Origin: Thraustochytrium sp. TN22
Taxonomy: Eukaryota; Sar; Bigyra; Thraustochytrida; Thraustochytriidae
Assembly (NCBI GenBank): GCA_013306675.1
Contig: JABLUY010000077.1
Location: forward strand, 1 to 64,000
Length of the DNA stretch: 64,000 nt
Direction: 5' to 3'
In this document: positions 8,567-18,614 of the stretch, in pieces
Layout: each line of letters opens with the position of its first letter
How positions within the stretch are numbered: the first letter of the stretch is position 1
Position numbers and translations under genes: made by a program
The notes under the pieces: model-generated
What the model was told of the DNA's origin: nothing
The model's database searches: none
What the model saw: only the letters and a program-made list of their open reading frames with translations

Positions 8567-11500
8567 ATGGTGCGCACGTATCTGCGGCTGAGCGCCTTTA
8601 CGGTCGGCGACTTCTCGCGGACCAAGACATCGCGCGAGACCATGGGCGGCTCTTGGATGACGTGCGCCGAGTCCGAACAGCACTTTAAAGTGCTTGGCGG
8701 CAAGGAGCTCATCGTGTATGAATGGTACGTGTTTCCCTCGTGGCGGCCCCTCTCTTCTCGTCCCTTTCTTCGCTTCTCTTCTCTTCTCTCCCCGCCCTTG
8801 TCACGCACCCATTGTCGAATGAATGACTAACCAACCCCCTCTCACCCACGCACAGGAGCACGCTAGAAGACGCGCGACGAGGAAGATACCGACGCGGCAA
8901 GGTGGATATACCTTTCGACTCAATCCTACGCATCAACCTGATCGGCGACGGCGACGCAAGCTCCCTCTTGCTCATGGAGCTCAAGAAACCGCCCATTCTC
9001 TCGCAGGGCGACCAGTTCTGGGACAACGACCGGCGCAAACGCGCAGGATGCGCGTGGGCCAAGGGCATGGACGACCCGGAGCTGGCCGAGGCCGCCTTCA
9101 AGTACAGGTTCCACGTCGCCTCGGTCGGCAACGCGCCCGATAAGGTGCGCAGGGAGCTTGCGCCACTCCTGGACAACCGCACGAGGGTCAACCTCTCGCC
9201 AGACTTCACGCTCAACGACATCCCCCCGGCACTCGCGGACCAGTGCTTCCCCGGCATCACGCCCAACACCACCATCGTGCACAGCGCAGAGAAGCGCCGC
9301 CGCCTCGCCGCCCTGTCCGGGGCAGCCCGCGGCGCGCCGCCCGGCGCCGGCGGCGAGGCCGACCGCTTCGCCACAGGCGGCCGCGTCGGCTCCGCCTACC
9401 TGGCTCTCGCGCCGGTGCCGTCGGCGCCCGGGGACGCCGCCGACAACGGCGCCAGCCCCGCGCGCGGCCCCGGCCAGCACGCGCACTCCCTGTACCTGAA
9501 TCAGATTGGCCGCGACGGCGGCCTGCTGTCCTCGCCCACCAACGCGCAGCAGGGCTTCTCGCCCGCGCCCGACGCCGACGCCTCCTCGCCCATGTACATG
9601 CGACTCTCGCGGGACTTTGCCGGCGCTGACCGCTCCGGCGGCGAGCCGGGCGAGGCCAGCCCTGGCGGCCTCACCGACAGCAACATCTCGCCCTTTCGCA
9701 AGCGCACGCACGCCATGGTCGCCGACCCGGACCACCGCTCCAACTCTACTTCCTTTTATCCGGGCAGCGCGCACGGTCAGCATGCGCACCACCACGACCA
9801 CGGTGGCGGAGGCGGAGGCGGCAGGGGCGACCACCACCCGCACGGTGGCCACCACGGCAACGGCCTTGGCGACTTTGAGCACGACGACCCGCTCGCCAAC
9901 CACAGCCTCTCGCAGGGCGCCATCCCGTACGGCAACAGCTTCATGCACTACGGCAGCGGCGGCGGCGGCGGCTTCTCAGACCACCATGGTCCGCACCCGG
10001 GCGGCGGCGGCGGCGGCAACCCACTCAGCCAGGTGCAGATCCCGGGCGACAAGGGTGGTTCCGGCGCTTCGCCCTTCGGGCCAGCCGACGAGGCATTCGG
10101 CCACGACCTGCACGGCCACCACCCCGCGCGCCGCCGCAGGTCCGAGCCGGACTTCTCGCGCCTCTATGGCAGCCCGTACAGTGCCAACTCGCCCTCCGCC
10201 ACGACCCCTGGACGCCCTTCGCACGCCTACGGTGGCCACGGCGGCTCCTCCATGCACAGCTACAGCCAGACGCCCGCCACCACGCTCTCCGGCACCTACT
10301 ACGATGACAACAACGAGAACGCCCAGGACGGCGGCAACGCCGGCGCTGACGACGCCGACGTCCTCCTCTCCATGGAGGGCCTCACGCCCGAAGCCGCCAT
10401 GCACGCGCTCGAGTACCTTAGCGTCGTGGAGCTCAAGAACCAACTGCGCCTGCGCTCGCTTCGCAAGTCCGGCCGCAAGTCCGAGCTCATCCGTCGCCTG
10501 CTCGACTTCGAGTTCCAGCTCCCGCTTGCGCCCGACGGCATCTCGCGCGCCGTGCACCCGGCCGACCACCCGCTGCTCGCCGGCTCGGCGCGCCGCGATA
10601 CGCCCGGCAGCCCCGGCTTCTCCTCCTCGCCGACGCGCTCCCAGCCGCTCGCGCAGTTCCAGAACCAGGGCCAGCCGCTCTCGGCGCAGTCGCCGCTCGT
10701 GCCCCGCAGCGCCATGCAGCCCGTACCTGTGTTCCAGACCCCGCGCTCGCACTCGCTGCACTCGCGCCTTGGCCCTGGCTCGCCCACCGACATGCTCAAC
10801 TATCCGATGGATGAGCTCTTCGCCGCGGCTGCCGGCACGGCGCCCGGCTCGCCCGTGCTGGCGCCCGCCACGGTCGCCGGTGTCGGCTTGCCGCCGGCCT
10901 CGCCGCTGCAGCTCGCTGCGGCTGCCGCGGCGCTCGGCTCCTCGTCGTCGTCCTCGTCGTCGTCCTCGTCGTCGTCCTCGTCGTCTTCGTCCTCGTCTTC
11001 TTCCTCCTCCGCCTCGGCCCCTGGGTCCGCTGCCCCGTCCCCGTCGCACGCGGCGGCGCAGGTGCAGCAGGCACAGGCGCAGGCGCAGGCGCAGGCGCTG
11101 TCGCACGCCGTCTCACGAGTCACGGCGGCGAGCAGCCCGACGGCGCGTGTCTTCTCCTTCAGCATGCCTCTGTCCTTGTACGCTACGCAGCCAGCAGGCG
11201 CCCAGGCCGGTGCGCCGAGCTCAAGCGCAGCAGAGCCTGCAGCATCGTCGGTCTCCTCCGAGGCGTCCAAGTCGCAGGAGGTCAAGGCGGAAGAGGCCAC
11301 GGGGGGCGCGGGCTCTTCCGTCGCGCTGGCCTCCAGCAACGGCGGCAACGACGCCAAGGGCGCAGACGGGCCCGGCGGCGACGACACCACGGCGCTGACG
11401 CTGCGGCCGCAGACGCGCCGCCAGGACGTGCTCAGGGACTTCGAGGCGCATCCGCTCTCGGGTGTCTCGGAGGACTTTTCCAATTTCTTTGATGTGCTGC

Positions 11501-11889
11501 ACCGGTCCACGGACATGCTCGACGAGACCTCGCGCGAGCACTGTGTGCTGCTCGTCAACAAGGTCAAGCTGGTCTTCCACCTCCGCCGCCATGCGCAGCT
11601 CTTCGACTACCCCGTCACCACGGGCGAGCGTTGCTTCGTGTGCAACCAATGCGCCGAGGTCTACGACCTCGGCGAGCGCAATCGCTTCTTTGATTGGCTG
11701 TCGGACCGCTTCGACCTCCGGCAGCGCCTCGCCGCGCTCGCCTCCGGCACCTGGGACGCCACCAAGCTCCACACCAACCACGAGCCGCGCATGCTTCTTT
11801 GCGAAAACGGCCACATCACCTTCATGTTTGCTGAGAGACGCGACCACAGCTTGGCCCAACAGGCTGAGCCTGGCTGCAAGATGCAGTAG
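8567..11889 (+). CDS. HOY1/TRF2-like PH domain protein with SAP motif (two exons)
   Basis: Exon 1 is 8567-8724 and exon 2 is 8856-11889. The spliced protein has 1063 residues, and the start context is ACCACCATGG. The first 150 residues resemble the PH-like domain of plant TRF2/HOY1 family proteins (VDIPFDSILRINL, then LLLMELKKPPIL, then a KYRFHVAS strand). The middle is low complexity, His-, Gly- and Ser-rich. A SAP-type DNA/RNA-binding helix pair lies near residues 570-610 (LSVVELKNQLRLRSLRKSGRKS). A run of about 25 Ser codons is at 10940-11010, followed by a QA repeat. The conserved C-terminal region, about 920-1050, contains CFVCNQCAEVYDLGERNRFFDW. A nuclear, possibly transcription-related role is inferred only. 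The last codons lie inside a duplicated segment. Confidence 0.8.
8725..8855 (+). other. Spliceosomal intron, 131 bp
   Basis: The donor GTACGT begins at 8725 and the acceptor CACAG ends at 8855. A TGACTAAC branch-site-like sequence at 8824-8831 lies about 25 bp before the acceptor, and the body is pyrimidine-rich. Joining 8724 to 8856 restores a TGG codon and links two frames that together form one conserved N-terminal domain. This is the only clear intron in the window. Confidence 0.9.
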
Positions 11890-12080
11890 CGTTGATGGAC
11901 CATGACTCCTGATTTGCAGTGACTGATGACAAACCAGCTCCCTCCTCGTTTTGCTTCTTTTCTGCCGAGAGACGCGCGACCGCAGCTTGGCTCGACAGGC
12001 CGGGCCGGGCCTGGCCTGGCTGCAAATTGCAGTGTTAGCGTTGATGGACCACGACTCCTGACTTGCAGTGACTGATGACA
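11829..12080. repeat. Imperfect tandem duplication across the 3' end of the 8567 gene
   Basis: About 100 bp at 11829-11930 (GAGAGACGCGACC, CTTGGC, GCTGAGCCTGGCTGCAA, GCGTTGATGGACCATGACTCC, TTGCAGTGACTGATGAC) recurs at about 11963-12080 with small insertions and substitutions. Copy one encodes the last 17 or so residues and the stop codon of the protein. Copy two lies in the 3' flank. Confidence 0.85.
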
Positions 12081-12151
12081 GAAGAAGAAGAGACCGTGAC
12101 AACGTCATTAGCAAGGAGAAACAAAATCAAAAAGAAAAGAGAGAGACATGG

Positions 12152-13645
12152 TCATAGAGATACAACCTCGCAGAGCGCGTCAAAGTCGCACGGCTCCGCG
12201 AGGGGGGTTGCATGGTGCAAGAAGTCGTCCAACTTGCATAGGACGCCGCCCTCGCCGGTCGGCGCACCGCACAGGGCGCCCGGCATGGGTACCGCCGCCT
12301 CATTGTGGAGAACCTCCACGTAGAGGTCGCCCTCGCAGCGGTACAGCACGAGCGCCACGTTGGCCGCAAAGGGCGCCACGCGGCCGATGCGCCAGCGTCG
12401 CGCTGCCACGTGCAGATCGTCGAGCGAGGCGCGCAGGTCTGGCATGGCGGCCATGTCGAACGGGTGCGCCCCAGCGTCCGAGTGCTCAAAGTCTCGGTAG
12501 AGCCCCAGGCGCGCGACGAGCGGGATGATGGTCTCCGCGTGGCCAAAGCGCAGCGTGGCGCGCCGGAAACGCATCAGATCCTCCGGTCCCGGGTTCGCCG
12601 CGGCGCGCGTCGTGCGGAGCATGTCGCCCACGAGCGGGCACGTCATCTCGTAGTTGATCGAAAAGCCGTAGCCCTTGACCCAGAAGCTCGCCAGATCATC
12701 CAGGTACGCGAGCAGCTCCACGTCGGACTCGCTTAGAAGAGCGCAGGCGCTGGGCGCCTCCTGCAGCGCGGCCACGCGCATTACGCAGAGGCCCCAGACG
12801 CCGTCTACAGCGGCCTTGGCGCCCAGCGCGCGCAGTTCCTCGCGCACGCCCTCGTCCGAGACGCGCTCCAGCACATGTGCAAAGACCTCTTCGTGGATAA
12901 GACGCGAAGCAGCGCCCAGAGGCCCATCGGCCGCCTCCAGCGTCGCGTTCTTCTTCACCGCCGACGCGTACCGGGGGCAGGCCTTGTGGAAGCGCAGCTC
13001 GCGGTCCATGGCCTTGGTCTCGGAACGCACCGCCACGCTCGCGTTGGCGCCAAAGGCGCCGCGGCAAAAGGCCGCTGCGCTCTGCAGCGCGCGCGTCACC
13101 TGCGACGAACGCACGTCGTGCCTCACCGGGTGGTACGCCTCGGCTAGCAGCTCAGGGAAGCGCGCCGCAAACCTGCGGCCCATGGCCTCGAGCTCGGCGT
13201 CGCCGGCCGCCGTCAGCAGCCCGGCGTCCTCCTCGCGGAACGGAAGCTCTTCGCCCAGCGCTGCGGCCAGCTTGCGCAGCTTGCGCATATGCTTGTCCGT
13301 CGGGAAGCGCGTCCCGTGCCGCACCACCTTGTACACGTGCACCGTCTCGCACGAGGCTTCCTCGCTCGCTGTCGCTCGCCACGGCGCCGCGCACGACGCA
13401 GGCTCTTCGCCCGGGTGCTCGGCCGCCAGTCGCGCCTCGTACGGCGCCTTGCTGCCCAGGTGCTCGCGCACGAAGGCCGCGGCCTCGCGCTCGCCGCCAG
13501 GGCCATGCTCAAGATGCTCGCCGCCGACGCCGAGCGCTGCCGCCGCCGCCGCCGCGGCCGCTGCGAGCGCGGGCGTCGCGAACGCAGCCGCGAGAACCGC
13601 TGCCGCCGCGAGCACAGCGGCCGCCACGCGCCGCGTCGAGTGCAT
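12152..13645 (-). CDS. MINPP1: Histidine acid phosphatase, multiple inositol polyphosphate phosphatase type
   Basis: A 497-residue protein. The chosen start (13645) gives a short basic N-terminus and an Ala-rich hydrophobic signal peptide (VAAAVLAAAAVLAAAFATPA). The frame is open for 56 more codons upstream, but those residues look like leader sequence. Catalytic motif RHGTRFPT is at 109-116 (nucleophile His110), and the proton-donor motif HAE is at 369-371 (LRFGHAETIIP). HAE rather than HD is typical of the MINPP branch. MINPPs remove phosphates from InsP6 and related inositol phosphates in the secretory pathway or outside the cell. Several Cys residues fit a secreted enzyme. A poly-Ala stretch follows the signal peptide. 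Confidence 0.88.
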   Translation of the reverse strand: MHSTRRVAAAVLAAAAVLAAAFATPALAAAAAAAAAALGVGGEHLEHGPGGEREAAAFVREHLGSKAPYEARLAAEHPGEEPASCAAPWRATASEEASCETVHVYKVVRHGTRFPTDKHMRKLRKLAAALGEELPFREEDAGLLTAAGDAELEAMGRRFAARFPELLAEAYHPVRHDVRSSQVTRALQSAAAFCRGAFGANASVAVRSETKAMDRELRFHKACPRYASAVKKNATLEAADGPLGAASRLIHEEVFAHVLERVSDEGVREELRALGAKAAVDGVWGLCVMRVAALQEAPSACALLSESDVELLAYLDDLASFWVKGYGFSINYEMTCPLVGDMLRTTRAAANPGPEDLMRFRRATLRFGHAETIIPLVARLGLYRDFEHSDAGAHPFDMAAMPDLRASLDDLHVAARRWRIGRVAPFAANVALVLYRCEGDLYVEVLHNEAAVPMPGALCGAPTGEGGVLCKLDDFLHHATPLAEPCDFDALCEVVSL

Positions 13646-14120
13646 GGTGCGGGCGCGAGAGCGACGTTGTGGACCTGGGACGAAGGCGGTGAAGTGCCAG
13701 TGCAGTGAGATCATCATCGTGGACGATGACTTGGACGACGTGGATGTAATGTGCAACGTGCGACGCGTGCGACGCGTGCAACGATGACGGGACGATGCTC
13801 TGTTGAAACACACATGCCGAGGCTCGTTCTTTTCCGGGGATGGGCGCTTGCTGTTTCATCACGGCGAGAAGGATGGAGATGCGATGGACGACCTGATGGA
13901 TGACATGTGCGACGTGAACAGCACTGGACGCGTGATGTTTCATCCAGGAGGACGAGGCGAGAGGGTTGGCGAGCAGGAGAAGGAGGACAGGGACGGACGT
14001 GGACCAGATCGTTCGGCGTCGTGCAGCCCAGGCGTCGTGCAGCCCAGGCGTCGTGCAGCCCAGGCGTCGTGTAGCCCAGGCATGGTGCAGCCCAGATCGC
14101 TCGGCGTCGTGCAGCGCGCT
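13646..14120. other. Intergenic region with 16-bp minisatellite
   Basis: This is the 5' flank of the MINPP-type gene and the 3' flank of the ArfGAP gene, both minus strand. It contains about five copies of a 16-bp unit (GGCGTCGTGCAGCCCA) at 14015-14100 and GAC/GCG-rich short repeats at 13728-13790. No gene is seen. Confidence 0.7.
14015..14117. repeat. 16-bp minisatellite (GGCGTCGTGCAGCCCA)
   Basis: Three perfect and two variant head-to-tail copies, then a partial copy at 14103-14116 just before the stop codon of the downstream minus-strand gene at 14121. Confidence 0.9.
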
Positions 14121-17100
14121 TTAGGCAGCGGAACCGGCAAGGGCCTTGGAGGACGCCGCAGGAACAACGGCCGGGGCCGCATGCGCAGAGGAGGTTGCGA
14201 GCAGGGCAAGGAGGTGCGTGTGCTTGTGGGCGGCAGCAACTTCGGCAGGCGTGCGGCCCTGGTCATCGCGGAGATGGAGCAGCTGGCGAAAGCCGTTCTG
14301 CAGGAGGATCTCGCAGCAGGCGACGTCACCGCGCGCCGCGGCGCGGTGCAGAGCCTGCGCAACGTCGGCCGGAGGGTGCTCGGCCATCAGCTTGTCGAGC
14401 GGGAAGTGCACAACGTAGTTGAGCAGCGCGATGGGGTTGCCGGCGGCGCAGACCTGCTCGAGGTTGTTGGGGACGTGCTCGGTTGCGAGGAAGGCCTTCC
14501 AGACGTACTTGGCCTGGATGTAGCGCTCCTTGACCTTGCGCGGCGTGTGCGGCTCCGGCTTGGACCAGCCGTCGTACTCGTCGAGGTTCGCCTCCCAGAG
14601 CGCATTGGCTGTGTCGTTGCCAATGGCTTTGAGAACGACCTTGGACGACTCCGTCCACGTGTCGAGTGTGAGGGAGCGCACCTTGGAGACGTGCACTCCG
14701 AGCGAACGGTGGATGCCGGAGCACTCGATGCAAACGAGCAGGCCAAGGTTGATGGAGGCCCAGTCCGGCTGCGGCGCGCCGCAGTCCGCGCAGGCAGTGT
14801 CGCGCTGCTGCACGGCGAGCAGCTCCGGGTCGGAGCTAAGCTGGCCGGGGGCCCCCGCGGCGGAGCCACTCTCGCCGGTGCCGCGTGCCGCGCCGACCTG
14901 CGACTGGCCGCCAAAGTCCGTGATGAGGCGCTCCGTGGACGCGCGGATGGTGTCGATCCACGCACGCATCGACATCTCGTTCTCCGCCTGCATAACGTAG
15001 GTGCGGCGGTTCGGCGAGAGGATCTCGAAGCAGAATTGCATGTCGTTGGTCGTGGCCGGCGTCGCCTCGCGCACCGTGGCGAACATGCACTCGCAGATGA
15101 AGACCGGTTGCTCGTCCGCGGTCCAGTCGCGTACGTAGAACAGCTTGCCGCCCTGCAGGACGAACCAGCGCCGCTTCCACGACTTGCGCATCTTGGACGA
15201 CCGCTTGCGCAGCCAGCCCTCCTTGACGATGGCATCCTCGCTCGGTGTGGAGAACTCCGGCGACGGCGCCGCCGCGTCTGCCACGCTGTGCGCCTCGTTC
15301 TCTCTGTCGCCCTCGTGGTCCTCGTCGCCCTCACCCTCATCGTCCGCGTCCTCCTCGTCTGTCGCGTGTCCCTCGTCATTGCTCCTTGCCTCGTCTGCTT
15401 CCGCCGCCTGCTCCTCGTCGTCAACGTCGTCAACGTCGTCAACGTCGTTAACGTCGTCGTCGTCGTCGTCGTGGCCCTGCTCATCGTTCTCGTCCTCCTC
15501 TTGCGTATCGCTCCGTTCGTTGTGCTGGCCCATCTGAGTCTGCTCCTGGCCCTTCTCCTCCTCCGCGGCCTCCGCGGCACCGTCCGAGGACGGCTGCCTC
15601 GCCTCCTCATCCTTGGCCGCCTTGGCGCTTTCCACGTTGGCGCGGTCCTCAATGGCGATGGGGCGGTGCTCACCCGAGAGGCGCTTGCCGACCTGGGCGG
15701 CCTGCATGGCGACTTGCTCGTGGACGTAGACGGGCTTGACGTTCTCGTGCTTGAAGGTCTTGGTAGCCCAGGTCTTGATGCGGTTGCGCAGAAGCTTGCG
15801 GCGCGGCGCCTGCGTCCAGCGCGAGGCCACGTGCAGGGTGGCGTTCTGGTGAAAGCTGGACAAGGTGCGCAGCGGCACGTTCGGCATGCGTGCCTCGGAC
15901 CTGACCTGGACCAGGCGGCCCTCGTCCGTCGGGTGCTCCTCCTCATAGTCGTCGTCCTCGTCGTCGTCCTCGTCGTCGTACTCGGCGTCCGCCTCGGTGG
16001 CGGCGCGCGAGCGCGCGTGATGCGGCGCCTTGCCCGAGGCGTCGGCGGTGGAATGGTGCTGGTGGTCGTTGGCAGCGGATTCGGCAGCCACGGCGGCGAG
16101 CAGGCGCGGCGCGAGCGGCGGCGCGATGGTTACTGCGCGCGACTGCACCGCGAGGCCGCGGTCCCGCAGCATGAGCGTGCAGGCGTGATAGACCTTGTGC
16201 AGGTCCTTCTCGAGCATGCCGAGCGCGACGCTAGCGTGGTAGTCGATGGCAAAGGCCTCCGGAATGGAGGCGTCGTATGGGCCGTCGACGATGACGCGCG
16301 ACTTGTTGTCGAGCAAGCAGCGCACGGTGGCGCGGTTGCGCCCCCCAGCGGGCTCGAAGTCAATTAGCTGCAGCACGTAAGCGAGGTTGGCCGGGACGAT
16401 CTCCTCGAGCTTGGACGGGTCGAAGGCGACAGGCATCTGCTGCGCTTCGGCGTCGCTGCCGAGCGAGCCGAGCGTCGCGGGGCCAATGGCCGGGAAGACG
16501 TGCGTGAGCCACTGATCCGAGCGCAAAAAGCGCGTGTAGGTGTCGGCCTTGAGGATGTCGACAACCTCGCGCTGGGCGAGGTCGAAGAAGGAGCGCGAGA
16601 CGTTGACGGTGCGCGTTTTGGCCGGCTCGAGCGCGCCCCGCAGCTGCGCGACGCGCGTGGCGCTGAGCTGGAGGTCGATGTCGCCCATGATGTAGCGTCG
16701 CAGAATGGCGCGGGCACGCTCGAGCCGCTCGGACTTGTCCTCGAGCGTGCGGTAGCGCTCGGCGTCGAGCCAGAAGGACACGTGCCAGACCTTGTTTTCG
16801 ATGACGGAGAAGCGCAAAAAGCAGACGAGCATCTCCGGATTACGGAGAATGTCTTGCAGCGGGGGCGACTCTTTGAGCAGCACGAAGCTGTTGAGCGCGC
16901 GCAGCTTACGGCTCTCGTCCGAGAGCGAACGCGAGTGCGCGGTGATGAGATCGTCCTTGGCGCGGTGGCTATCGGCCTTGCCAGACATGCCGCCAAGGCC
17001 ACTGCTGCTGCCGCCGCCGCCGCCGCCGCTGCCTCCGCGCGTTGGGATGCTGCCGCTGAGCGAGTGCCCGTTCGTCTTGAACGTGAGGCGGCGCAGGAGG

Positions 17101-18614
17101 TCGACGGAGTTGGGCGATGCGGACTGCGAGCGGCTGTGCAGGTTGGCGCTGGATGGCTGCTTGCCGGAGACGCCGAGCGACATGCGGCCGGGCGGCGGCA
17201 GGCCGGAGCCGGGCCCGCCGCTCGCGCCAGAGCTGCCGCCGGAGCTGACGCTGGCGCCGCCCATGCTGCCGCCACGGACGCTGAAGCTGGTCGCAGCCTC
17301 GTGCGAGAGCGGACTCTGCAGCCCGCCAGAGTTGGTCTGCAGTGTGACGCCGGTGCCGACGTTGAGCGACTCGTCAGTGGCCGCCGCAAGCATGTTGTCG
17401 GAGACGGAGGAACGCAGGCGCACGGAGCGGCAGAGCTTGCGGTTGAGCTGGAAGCGGATCTGTACAAAGGCCGACTCGCACTGCTGCAGGTAGGCGTGCG
17501 CGGAGGGGAAGCTGGCCTGTTGCTGGCGCAGGTCCGGCAGGTACTGGACCATGCGCTCGTAGTCCTGGTGGATGCTGGTCTGGATGGCGAAGAGGCCGCG
17601 CACGACGTTCTCGGCGAGCTCGGTCTGCTTCTTGATGCGCACGCGGTTGATCTGGCTGACCAGGTCGAGTCGCGAGAGCTCGTACTGCTCGAGCGCCACG
17701 ATGGCGTCGCTCTCGCGCATGGCCTGGCTCACGCAGGTCTGGTTGTGCTGCTGTAGGTTCTTGGACTTGATGCGGCGCGTGTTGAGAAAGGTGGTGAGCG
17801 CCGACTGGTAGTCGACGGCAACCTTGGCGTTCACCTTGACGCGCTCGTGCACCAGTTCGAGCTCGGCGCCGACAAAGCGCTCGAACCCGTCGATGAAGGA
17901 CGCCTCCAGCACGCGGACAGCGGTCTCGCGTGCCGTGGCTGTGCCCATGAGGACCTCGCCGAAGATGGCCATCATCTTGCCGAAGATGTCTTCCTCGCCA
18001 GCCACGCCAGCAGTCACGCGACGGCATGCGGAGAGCGATTGCGCGAAGACGCGCTCCGTGTCGCGCATCTCGCGCGACTTCTTCACCCACTTGCGCGCCG
18101 CATCGGCCACCTGCACCATGTCGTGGCCCAGGTCGGTGAACTCCTGCACGCAAGCGGAGATTTGGCCCTGGAAGCGGGGCGAGTCTGCCTCGAAGCGAAG
18201 GATGGACACCCCGCAGTCGCTCTCGTGCAGGCCGCCGGCCTCGCCGCCTTTGGCACCGGCCGCCTCGCCGGCGGCCGCGCTCGAAAAGGCGCCCGAGGCG
18301 TCTGCTCTGCTGGCGGCCTCGCCTGTGGACGTGGGGTTGCCGCTGCCAGCGGAGTTGGCGGAGGCATCGGCGGCGGCGCCGCCGTCTGCACCCGCGTTGG
18401 GCGCCGCAGACGGCGGATCGTTCCAGTTGATGGCTTTGGAGCACGCCTTGAGCAGGGACTCGAGTTCTCCGATCTTGGCGTCCTTGGCCTGCATGGTGGC
18501 GACCTGGCCGCGCAGGCTCTCGACTTGCCTGCGCAGTGCGTTAATGACGAGGTCCTTCTCGTCGCCCTCGAGCGCGGCGCCGCAAGCTTTGCATGACGCC
18601 TGGCCCAGCGACAT
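14121..18614 (-). CDS. BAR-RGS-PH-ArfGAP-ankyrin protein
   Basis: A 1497-residue single-exon protein. The N-terminus has a CKACG motif and a coiled coil (20-60). A BAR-like helical region spans about 140-405. An RGS domain spans about 570-706 (SFVLLKESPPLQDILRNPEM, VWHVSFWLDAERYRTL, ending WLTHVFP). A PH domain lies at about 1128-1225 (KEGWLRKRSSKMRKSWKRRW). The ArfGAP zinc finger lies at about 1265-1390 (CADCGAPQPDWASINLGLLV then CIEC, with the arginine finger in GIHRSLGVHVSKVRSL). Ankyrin-like repeats span about 1405-1485. BAR-PH-ArfGAP-ANK is the ACAP/AGD layout: membrane curvature sensing plus GTP hydrolysis on Arf. The RGS domain inserted between BAR and PH is unusual and could couple G-alpha signalling to Arf traffic. 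Confidence 0.92.
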   Translation of the reverse strand: MSLGQASCKACGAALEGDEKDLVINALRRQVESLRGQVATMQAKDAKIGELESLLKACSKAINWNDPPSAAPNAGADGGAAADASANSAGSGNPTSTGEAASRADASGAFSSAAAGEAAGAKGGEAGGLHESDCGVSILRFEADSPRFQGQISACVQEFTDLGHDMVQVADAARKWVKKSREMRDTERVFAQSLSACRRVTAGVAGEEDIFGKMMAIFGEVLMGTATARETAVRVLEASFIDGFERFVGAELELVHERVKVNAKVAVDYQSALTTFLNTRRIKSKNLQQHNQTCVSQAMRESDAIVALEQYELSRLDLVSQINRVRIKKQTELAENVVRGLFAIQTSIHQDYERMVQYLPDLRQQQASFPSAHAYLQQCESAFVQIRFQLNRKLCRSVRLRSSVSDNMLAAATDESLNVGTGVTLQTNSGGLQSPLSHEAATSFSVRGGSMGGASVSSGGSSGASGGPGSGLPPPGRMSLGVSGKQPSSANLHSRSQSASPNSVDLLRRLTFKTNGHSLSGSIPTRGGSGGGGGGSSSGLGGMSGKADSHRAKDDLITAHSRSLSDESRKLRALNSFVLLKESPPLQDILRNPEMLVCFLRFSVIENKVWHVSFWLDAERYRTLEDKSERLERARAILRRYIMGDIDLQLSATRVAQLRGALEPAKTRTVNVSRSFFDLAQREVVDILKADTYTRFLRSDQWLTHVFPAIGPATLGSLGSDAEAQQMPVAFDPSKLEEIVPANLAYVLQLIDFEPAGGRNRATVRCLLDNKSRVIVDGPYDASIPEAFAIDYHASVALGMLEKDLHKVYHACTLMLRDRGLAVQSRAVTIAPPLAPRLLAAVAAESAANDHQHHSTADASGKAPHHARSRAATEADAEYDDEDDDEDDDYEEEHPTDEGRLVQVRSEARMPNVPLRTLSSFHQNATLHVASRWTQAPRRKLLRNRIKTWATKTFKHENVKPVYVHEQVAMQAAQVGKRLSGEHRPIAIEDRANVESAKAAKDEEARQPSSDGAAEAAEEEKGQEQTQMGQHNERSDTQEEDENDEQGHDDDDDDVNDVDDVDDVDDEEQAAEADEARSNDEGHATDEEDADDEGEGDEDHEGDRENEAHSVADAAAPSPEFSTPSEDAIVKEGWLRKRSSKMRKSWKRRWFVLQGGKLFYVRDWTADEQPVFICECMFATVREATPATTNDMQFCFEILSPNRRTYVMQAENEMSMRAWIDTIRASTERLITDFGGQSQVGAARGTGESGSAAGAPGQLSSDPELLAVQQRDTACADCGAPQPDWASINLGLLVCIECSGIHRSLGVHVSKVRSLTLDTWTESSKVVLKAIGNDTANALWEANLDEYDGWSKPEPHTPRKVKERYIQAKYVWKAFLATEHVPNNLEQVCAAGNPIALLNYVVHFPLDKLMAEHPPADVAQALHRAAARGDVACCEILLQNGFRQLLHLRDDQGRTPAEVAAAHKHTHLLALLATSSAHAAPAVVPAASSKALAGSAA

